A model generated the notes under the pieces. That model worked only from the letters and a program-made list of their open reading frames with translations. It did not search any database and was not told where the DNA came from. From assembly GCF_008929045.1 (NCBI RefSeq), contig NZ_VFAH01000005.1, forward strand, positions 248,001 to 312,000: a DNA stretch of 64,000 bases. The letters are read 5' to 3'. The DNA is from Noviherbaspirillum aerium. Its GTDB lineage: Bacteria; Pseudomonadota; Gammaproteobacteria; Burkholderiales; Burkholderiaceae_D. The position numbers and the translations under genes are program-made. This document shows positions 57,248 through 64,000 of this stretch, piece by piece. Each line of letters opens with the position of its first letter. Positions within the stretch are counted from its first letter, which is position 1.

Positions 57248-58012
57248 ATGCTGGCGTTCCGCCTGCTGCGCGTGGTGCTGCATCTGTTCCGGGGAATGGC
57301 CACCTGTGCATTCGCGTTTCCGCTGCTCGGTCATTCCGGGCGGCAGGAACGCATTCGGCGCTGGTCTGCCAAATTGGTGGCGCTTGCCGGCGTCGAGGTG
57401 CGTGTCGCTACCCGCCCCGGCGTGCAGCCAGCGGCGAAAGCCCTGATTGTTTCCAATCATGTGTCCTGGCTGGATATTTTCGTCATCAATTCCCTGGAGC
57501 CTTGCCGCTTCGTCGCCAAATCCGATATCCGCGACTGGCCCCTCATCGGCTGGCTCTGCGAAAAGACCGGAACCATCTTCATATCCCGCGGCAAGCTGCG
57601 CGACGTCCGCCGGATCTACCAGGGCCTGGTCGCAAGCCTCCATGCCGGAGAACGGGTGGCATTCTTTCCCGAGGGGACAACCGCGGCGCAAGGCATGCTG
57701 CTGCCTTTCCATGCCAATCTTTTCGAAGCTGCGGTCGAAGCCGAGGTGCCGGTGCAGCCGTATGCGGTGCGCTATACCGACAAAGCCGGCAAGCTGCACG
57801 CCGCCGCCGATTTCATCGGAGACATGAGTTTCTTGCAGAGCATGTTCAGCGTCCTCAAGTCCGGCGGCATGATCGCTCACCTAGAACTGCTTGCGCCCAT
57901 TGATACACCTGCCGATACCCACAGGCGCGACCTGGCGGAAGCGGCCCGAAGGGAAATCGCAGCATCCCTGGGCCTGTCGGACGGACGCGAGGCAAACCAG
58001 GCCTGTGTTTGA
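57248..58012 (+). CDS. plsC: 1-acyl-sn-glycerol-3-phosphate acyltransferase
   Basis: Membrane acyltransferase that makes phosphatidic acid or a related lipid. The 254-residue protein has an N-terminal hydrophobic segment, the catalytic HX4D motif in SNHVSWLDIF, and FPEGTTAAQGMLLPF (substrate site). An ornithine-lipid acyltransferase (OlsA) role cannot be excluded. It follows pyrC' by 6 bp. Its last codons (CV-stop) lie inside a palindromic repeat copy. Confidence 0.85.
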   Translation: MLAFRLLRVVLHLFRGMATCAFAFPLLGHSGRQERIRRWSAKLVALAGVEVRVATRPGVQPAAKALIVSNHVSWLDIFVINSLEPCRFVAKSDIRDWPLIGWLCEKTGTIFISRGKLRDVRRIYQGLVASLHAGERVAFFPEGTTAAQGMLLPFHANLFEAAVEAEVPVQPYAVRYTDKAGKLHAAADFIGDMSFLQSMFSVLKSGGMIAHLELLAPIDTPADTHRRDLAEAARREIAASLGLSDGREANQACV

Positions 58013-58095
58013 TTAGCTGCTGCGCGGTAGGGATCCGCGCCCGCTCCTCAACACAGTTCCGAACCGCTCGCGGCGCTTGTCAAACCCAGCCCGAG
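57998..58095. repeat. Dispersed palindromic element, copy C (short, reversed)
   Basis: About 98 bp, matching the reverse complement of copy B: GTGTTTGATTAGCTGCTGCGCGG at the left (58005 on) and CGCTTGTCAAACCCAGCC at the right, with about 30 bp missing from the middle. The plsC stop TGA (58010-58012) lies inside its left arm. Confidence 0.75.
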
Positions 58096-58133
58096 GCATA
58101 CGCAGCGGGCTGGCCCGGCAAGCGGCAAGCGTG

Positions 58134-58958
58134 TCAGATCGATCCCGGCTTCTGATACTGCGGGCACTCGACCTGCACGATGCGGCGGTCCTCCAGGCAG
58201 ACGGCGCTCAGCTTTCCGCCCCAGAGGCAGCCGGTATCGAGGCTGATGATATTCGGGAGCATGGTCAGACCCAGCGTCGACCAGTGTCCGAACACCACGG
58301 TGACATCTTCCGTCCTGCGGCCGGGCACGTCGAACCAGCGCATATAGCCGGGCAATTCGATTTCCGCTCCCTTCGACGTGGCAAGATCCATGGTGCCGTC
58401 CGCCGAGCAGAAGCGCAGGCGCGTCAAGGCATTGACGATACAGCGCAGCCGGTCGGCGCCGCGCAGGGAATCGTCCCAGCGGTCCGGTGCGTTTCCATAC
58501 ATCTGGCGCAGGAAATCGACCCAGCCGGGCCCGCGCAGAACGGTTTCGACCTCGGCCGCAAGTTCCATGGTTTGCTGTGCGGTCCATTGCGGCAGCACGC
58601 CGGCATGCACCAGCAGATGATTGTTTTCGAAGATGGCCAGCGGGCGATGCCGCAGCCAGTCGAGCAGTTCATCCCGGTCGGGCGCTTCGAGAATGTCGTT
58701 GAGCGTGTCGGAGGGATGGGCGCGGCGGATGCCGTGCGCGACCGCCAGCAGATGCAGGTCATGGTTGCCGAGTACCACATTCGTGGTATCGCCGAGCGCT
58801 CTGACTTCGCGTAAAGTCTCGAGCGACTGCGGGCCCCGGTTGACGAGGTCGCCAACAAAGATAAGGCGGGGATCGGGGCAGGAAAGCCGGATCTTGTCCA
58901 GCAACTCGGCAAGCTTGCCGCGGCAGCCTTGCAAGTCGCCGATGGCGTAGGTGGGCAT
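58134..58958 (-). CDS. apaH: Diadenosine tetraphosphatase (symmetrical)
   Basis: Hydrolyses Ap4A to two ADP and can remove Np4 caps from RNA. The 274-residue metallophosphatase has [43 protein letters not shown] and [18 protein letters not shown]. Start 58958 was chosen because the family begins M-x-T-Y; ATG 58973 is also possible. It is divergent from rmlB across a 229-bp AT-richer gap. Confidence 0.94.
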   Translation of the reverse strand: MPTYAIGDLQGCRGKLAELLDKIRLSCPDPRLIFVGDLVNRGPQSLETLREVRALGDTTNVVLGNHDLHLLAVAHGIRRAHPSDTLNDILEAPDRDELLDWLRHRPLAIFENNHLLVHAGVLPQWTAQQTMELAAEVETVLRGPGWVDFLRQMYGNAPDRWDDSLRGADRLRCIVNALTRLRFCSADGTMDLATSKGAEIELPGYMRWFDVPGRRTEDVTVVFGHWSTLGLTMLPNIISLDTGCLWGGKLSAVCLEDRRIVQVECPQYQKPGSI

Positions 58959-59187
58959 GAGGTTCTTATTCATTCAACAAGTTGTGCCTGGCGGTGCGTA
59001 GGCAAACCATGCATTATAAAAAATCGCCTCGTATCGTGCCTGCTCGCGAACAATAGACAAACGCGTAACAATCGATTACCCCTGTTCAGGTTCTTTTATG
59101 CTGTAATGCACCAAATCAACAATGGCGTTGACAAATTTTTAGTAAAATCATGGGTTTATCGGAAATTCCCACATCGGGAGGAGTGGC

Positions 59188-60263
59188 ATGATTCTAGTGA
59201 CGGGCGGAGCAGGTTTCATCGGCGCGAATTTCGTGCTGGGCTGGCTCGCGTCCACGGATGAATCGATTGTCAATCTCGACAAGCTCACCTACGCCGGCAA
59301 CCTGAACAATCTCGCATCGGTTCGGGAGGACGCGCGCCACATCTTCGTCAAGGGGGATATCTGCGACGGCGGGCTGGTTGCATCCCTGCTGGACAAGTAT
59401 CGTCCCCGCGCGATCGTGCATTTTGCCGCGGAAAGCCATGTTGATCGCTCGATCCATGCGCCGGGCGATTTCATCACGACCAACGTCAACGGCACCTTCA
59501 GTCTGCTGGAAGCGGCGCGTGCCTACGTCTCGCGCCTGCCGGCCGGCGAGCGGGCGGCATTTCGCTTCCTGCATGTGTCCACCGATGAAGTCTACGGCTC
59601 GCTCAATCCCGGCGATCCCGCCTTTACCGAAAACACGCCTTACGCTCCCAACAGTCCATACTCGGCTTCCAAGGCCGCGTCGGACCATCTGGTGCGCGCC
59701 TATCACCATACCTACGGCCTGGCCACGCTCACCAGCAACTGCTCCAACAATTACGGACCTTATCAATTTCCCGAAAAACTGATTCCGCTGATGATCGCCA
59801 GCGCGCTGGCCGGCAAGCGGCTGCCGATTTACGGCGACGGCGCCAACGTGCGCGACTGGCTGTACGTGGGCGACCACTGCGCCGCCATCCGGCGCGTGCT
59901 GGAAGCCGGCAGGCCGGGCGAGACCTATAACATCGGCGGCTGGAATGAAAAGACCAACCTCGAGGTGGTGCACACCCTGTGCGACATCCTCGACAGCCTC
60001 GTGCCGACAGGCACAAGCTACCGGCAGCAGATCGGCTTCGTCCAGGACCGGCCGGGCCACGACCGCCGCTACGCAATCGACGCGGGAAAAATCGGACGCG
60101 AGCTCTGCTGGCGGCCGGTCGAGAGCTTCGACACCGGCATCCGCAAGACGGTACAGTGGTACCTCGATCATCAGGACTGGGTAAGGGATATCCAGTCGGG
60201 CGCCTATCTGCAGTGGGTGGAAAAGAACTATGCCGACCGGACTTCCGTCTCTGGGAGGAGTGC

Positions 60264-60267
<4 letters not shown>
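59188..60267 (+). CDS. rmlB: dTDP-glucose 4,6-dehydratase
   Basis: Second step of dTDP-L-rhamnose synthesis. The 359-residue extended SDR has the NAD loop [36 protein letters not shown], the catalytic [10 protein letters not shown] and [21 protein letters not shown] precedes the ATG. A TTGACA at 59128-59133 is a possible -35, but the matching -10 is unclear. First gene of the rmlBACD operon. Confidence 0.97.
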
Positions 60268-61151
<884 letters not shown>

Positions 61152-61153
61152 CC

Positions 61154-61705
61154 ATGCAGGTAACCGCAACCGCCATTGCCGATGTGAAGCTCATCAAGCC
61201 CGATGTGTTCGGAGACGAGCGCGGCTTCTTCTTCGAAAGCTTCAATCAGCGCGAATTCGCCTCGCTGGTCAACGGCGGCGAGGCCGTGGAATTCGTGCAG
61301 GACAACCATTCCCGTTCCGCGAAAGGCGTATTGCGCGGGCTCCACTACCAGATCCGGCAGGCCCAGGGCAAGCTGGTCCGCGTGATCGCCGGCGAGGTGT
61401 TCGATGTCGCGGTCGACATCCGCAAAGGGTCGCCGACCTTTGGCCAATGGGTAGGCGCGCTACTTTCCGCCGACAACAAGATGCAGATGTGGGTGCCGCC
61501 CGGTTTCGCGCATGGTTTCGTCGTGACCAGCGAGTCCGCCGAATTCCTTTACAAGACCACCGATTACTGGGCCAGGGAACATGAGCGCTGCATCGCCTGG
61601 AATGATCCGGCCATCGGCATCGATTGGCCGATCGGCTTTGCGCCGGTACTCTCGGAAAAGGACCGCAGCGGCAAGCTGCTCAAGGATGCCGAGGTGTATC
61701 CATGA
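61154..61705 (+). CDS. rmlC: dTDP-4-dehydrorhamnose 3,5-epimerase
   Basis: Third step of dTDP-rhamnose synthesis. The 183-residue cupin has FGDERGFFFESFN, FVQDNHSRSAKGVLRGLHYQ (active-site His) and WVPPGFAHGFVV with DYWAREHERCI. It starts 2 bp after the rmlA stop and overlaps rmlD by 4 bp. Confidence 0.97.
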   Translation: MQVTATAIADVKLIKPDVFGDERGFFFESFNQREFASLVNGGEAVEFVQDNHSRSAKGVLRGLHYQIRQAQGKLVRVIAGEVFDVAVDIRKGSPTFGQWVGALLSADNKMQMWVPPGFAHGFVVTSESAEFLYKTTDYWAREHERCIAWNDPAIGIDWPIGFAPVLSEKDRSGKLLKDAEVYP

Positions 61706-62592
61706 GAATATTGCTGACAGGCAGGAACGGCCAGGTCGGGTATGAACTCGAGCGCAGCCTGCAAGGCCTGGGCGAGGTCATGGCGCTGGACCGCAAGGGC
61801 CTGGATCTGGCGGACCTGGACCAGATACGGGAAACGATACGCGCTCTGCGCCCGTCGCTGATTGTCAACCCGGCGGCCTACACCGCCGTCGACAAGGCGG
61901 AGGCGGAGCCTGAACTGGCCATGCGCATCAACGGCGAGGCGCCAGCGGTGATGGCCGAGACGGCGCGCAGCATCGGCGCGGCGATGATTCATTACTCGAC
62001 TGATTATGTGTTCGATGGCAGCAAATCCGGCTCCTACGTCGAAGACGATGCCACCGGGCCGATCAATGTCTATGGCCGCACCAAGCTCGCCGGCGAGACG
62101 GCGGTCCAGGCCAGCGGCATTCCGCACCTGATCTTCCGCACCAGCTGGGTGTACGGGAGAAGGGGACAGAATTTTCTGCTGACCATGCAGCGCCTGGCCC
62201 GTGAACGGGATGAATTGCGCATTGTTGCCGATCAATACGGTGCGCCCACATGGTGCCGCACCATCGCGGATACGACTGCGCATGTTGTAGCGGCCCTACA
62301 GTGCGACCCCCGCGGACCCGCCGCCGCGGCTCTCAACGAGGGCGCTTGGCGTGAAAAGAGTGGCCTCTACCATCTTGCTGCGCAAGGTCAAACCACCTGG
62401 CATGGTTTCGCGCAGACTATTGTTGCACATGGGTCATCAAGCAGGAAACCGCCGGTTCTGCCCATAACCACACAGGATTACCCGCTGCCCGCACGACGTC
62501 CGGCGAATTCTGCACTGTCCTGCGACAAGCTGATACGCACATTCTGCGGCCTGCCCGCCTGGGACAGTGCCTTGAGACTGTGTCTTGAATAA
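61702..62592 (+). CDS. rmlD: dTDP-4-dehydrorhamnose reductase
   Basis: Last step giving dTDP-L-rhamnose. The 296-residue SDR has MRILLTGRNGQVGYELE, NPAAYTAVDKAE, YSTDYVFDG, the catalytic YGRTKLAGE and FRTSWVYG. ATG 61702 overlaps the rmlC stop. Base use becomes less GC-rich in its last 200 bp, unlike its neighbours. Confidence 0.95.
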   Translation: MRILLTGRNGQVGYELERSLQGLGEVMALDRKGLDLADLDQIRETIRALRPSLIVNPAAYTAVDKAEAEPELAMRINGEAPAVMAETARSIGAAMIHYSTDYVFDGSKSGSYVEDDATGPINVYGRTKLAGETAVQASGIPHLIFRTSWVYGRRGQNFLLTMQRLARERDELRIVADQYGAPTWCRTIADTTAHVVAALQCDPRGPAAAALNEGAWREKSGLYHLAAQGQTTWHGFAQTIVAHGSSSRKPPVLPITTQDYPLPARRPANSALSCDKLIRTFCGLPAWDSALRLCLE

Positions 62593-62680
62593 CGAAGATG
62601 ACCAAGGTAATGCCGAACCGAGCACCGCCCACAAGGCGGCGCTACGAGCCCGAATGAATTAAAAACAGTGAGATAACATT

Positions 62681-64000
62681 ATGCTGATTCCCATTATCCT
62701 CTCCGGCGGCGCCGGTACACGACTCTGGCCGGTTTCCCGCGAAGCGCATCCCAAGCCTTTCATGCGCATCGGCGACGGCAAGAGCCTGCTGACCCAGACG
62801 CATGAACGCGCGCTGGCGGTGTCCAACAATACGCAGCCGCTGATCGTCACCAACCGCGACTACTATTTCCTGTCGCACGACGAACTGGATAGCCAGGAAG
62901 TGAAGCCTCACTACCTGCTGGAACCGTCCGGGCGCAATACCGCGCCGGCGATCGCGCTGGCCGCGATGTGGGCCATGCAGCAAAAGCCCGATGCCTGCAT
63001 GCTGGTGTTGCCGGCCGATCACCTGATCAAGGACACGCCCGGCTTCTACACCGCCGTGCAGCATGCCGAGAACCTGGCCAAGGACGGTTTCCTGGTCCTG
63101 TTCGGCATCAAGCCCAAGGCGCCGGAAACCGGCTTCGGCTACATCGAGATGGGCAACAAGGTCAGCGAGCATGCCCGCGTGGTGCAGCGCTTCGTCGAGA
63201 AGCCGGATGCGGTCACCGCCGCGCGCTACCTCGCCGAAGGCAACTATGTCTGGAACAGCGGCATGTTCTGCTTCAAGGCCAGCACCATTCTCGATGCATT
63301 CGCCACCTACAACCCGGCCCTGCTGGAAACCGCCCGCAATGTGTGGAACAGCACCAAGGCGGAAGGCGACAAGATGGAACTGCCGGCCACCTTCACCGCG
63401 CTGGAAAACATTTCCATCGACTATGCGGTGATGGAAAAGGCAAAGAACATTGCCGTCATCCCGGGCGATTTCGACTGGAGCGACATCGGCGCCTGGAAGG
63501 CCGTGGCCGAAGCCATCCCGGCCGACGAGTCGGGCAACACGAACAACAATTGCCAGACCATCGTCATCGACAGCCGCAACACCCACATCCAGACGACCGA
63601 CCGCCTGGTTGCGGTGATCGGCCTGGACAACCTGCTGGTGATCGACACGCCGGACGCGTTGCTGGTGGCGGACAAGGCGCGCAGCCAGGAAGTCAAGGAA
63701 GTGGTGACCCGCCTGAAGGCCGCGGGCCATGAAGCCCACAAGAACCACCGCACCGTGTCTCGTCCCTGGGGCACCTATACCGTCCTGCAGGATGCGCCCG
63801 GTTTCAAGATCAAGCGCATCGCGGTAAAGCCCGGCGCCTCGCTGTCGTTGCAGATGCACCATCACCGCAGCGAACACTGGGTCGTGGTTTCCGGCAAGGC
63901 GGAAGTCATCAATGGCGACAACACGGTGGTTCTGGAAGCCAACGAGTCGACCTATATCCCCGCCGGCAACAAGCATCGCCTGACCAATGTTGGCGACACG
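62681..64000 (+). CDS. manC: Mannose-1-phosphate guanylyltransferase / mannose-6-phosphate isomerase (3' end cut)
   Basis: Bifunctional enzyme providing GDP-mannose for surface polysaccharide. The visible 440 residues include the nucleotidyltransferase domain (LSGGAGTRLWPVSREAHPKPF, FVEKPDAVTAARYL, FDWSDIGAW) and most of the type II phosphomannose isomerase cupin (VSRPWGTYTVLQ, QMHHHRSEHWVVVSG, YIPAGNKHRL). The family is about 475 residues, so some 35 residues lie beyond the edge. It follows rmlD after 88 bp with a small CCGCC/GGCGG hairpin. It probably continues a capsule, O-antigen or exopolysaccharide locus. Confidence 0.95.
   Translation, partial: MLIPIILSGGAGTRLWPVSREAHPKPFMRIGDGKSLLTQTHERALAVSNNTQPLIVTNRDYYFLSHDELDSQEVKPHYLLEPSGRNTAPAIALAAMWAMQQKPDACMLVLPADHLIKDTPGFYTAVQHAENLAKDGFLVLFGIKPKAPETGFGYIEMGNKVSEHARVVQRFVEKPDAVTAARYLAEGNYVWNSGMFCFKASTILDAFATYNPALLETARNVWNSTKAEGDKMELPATFTALENISIDYAVMEKAKNIAVIPGDFDWSDIGAWKAVAEAIPADESGNTNNNCQTIVIDSRNTHIQTTDRLVAVIGLDNLLVIDTPDALLVADKARSQEVKEVVTRLKAAGHEAHKNHRTVSRPWGTYTVLQDAPGFKIKRIAVKPGASLSLQMHHHRSEHWVVVSGKAEVINGDNTVVLEANESTYIPAGNKHRLTNVGDT

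Noticed and set aside
54980-57880. 966-residue open frame antisense to pyrB, pyrC' and plsC
   Set aside because: It crosses three recognised genes and their junctions. Composition (His, Arg, Gln-rich) is typical of antisense shadow.
58134-58958. ApaH with GDLQG instead of GDxHG suspected to be inactive
   Set aside because: Gln at this position is common in proteobacterial ApaH as I know the family; the remaining metal motifs are intact.
59128-59160. Full sigma-70 promoter for rmlB
   Set aside because: TTGACA is perfect, but no acceptable -10 lies 16-18 bp downstream, so I do not list it as a promoter feature.

Overview
This window reads as core chromosome of a GC-rich betaproteobacterium of the order Burkholderiales, most likely family Oxalobacteraceae (Herbaspirillum/Noviherbaspirillum/Herminiimonas-like). 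That placement rests on the gene neighbourhoods (ispB/rplU-rpmA-obgE-proB; tlpA-aroQ-accB-accC-prmA; yqgE-ruvX-pyrR-pyrB-pyrC'), the Lys/Ala-rich histone-like proteins and the PilGHIJ-ChpA operon. It is inferred from protein content, not from a 16S gene. No rRNA, tRNA, CRISPR array, prophage or intact insertion sequence was found.

Layout. 1-8 kb: octaprenyl diphosphate synthase (cut by the left edge), ribosomal proteins L21/L27, ObgE, glutamate 5-kinase, a CNP1-like protein, RppH, ProS and a lytic transglycosylase. 8-16 kb: a SWIB-domain histone-like protein, Ffh, a YpjD/CcsA-type membrane protein, the PilS/PilR two-component pair and AmpD. 16-21 kb: class Ia ribonucleotide reductase nrdAB behind a promoter with two NrdR-like boxes 31 bp apart. 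21-30 kb: an H1-like repeat protein, YggT, YggU, then a leftward run of lipoprotein, PfkB kinase, DUF3426 protein, PrmA, AccC, AccB, AroQ, TlpA-like thioredoxin and an unknown protein. 30-39 kb: mpl, a YqiA-like esterase, ubiC, an RNB-domain nuclease, tonB, aroE, mtgA and a CorA-family transporter with a long structured leader. 39-41 kb: hemL, thiD and rubredoxin. 41-52 kb: the twitching chemosensory operon pilG-pilH-pilI-pilJ-chpA(pilL). 52-58 kb: photolyase, then yqgE-ruvX-pyrR-pyrB-pyrC'-plsC. 58-64 kb: apaH, then the start of a surface polysaccharide locus, rmlBACD followed by manC (cut by the right edge).

How the parts work together. Type IV pilus control appears twice: PilS/PilR (sigma-54 control of pilin expression) and PilGHIJ-ChpA (twitching chemosensing). 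Cell-wall genes (ampD, mpl, mtgA, lytic transglycosylase) are spread over several operons. Pyrimidine synthesis carries an apparently dead dihydroorotase homologue (PyrC') beside PyrB.

No entirely new multi-gene system is evident. The least explained signals are non-coding: (i) three copies of a ~98-127 bp palindromic element, each starting at the stop codon of a gene (ypjD-linked zinc protein, mtgA, plsC); (ii) a ~400-nt leader before the CorA-family gene with two mutually exclusive hairpins; (iii) structured RNA between nrdA and nrdB and after nrdB.
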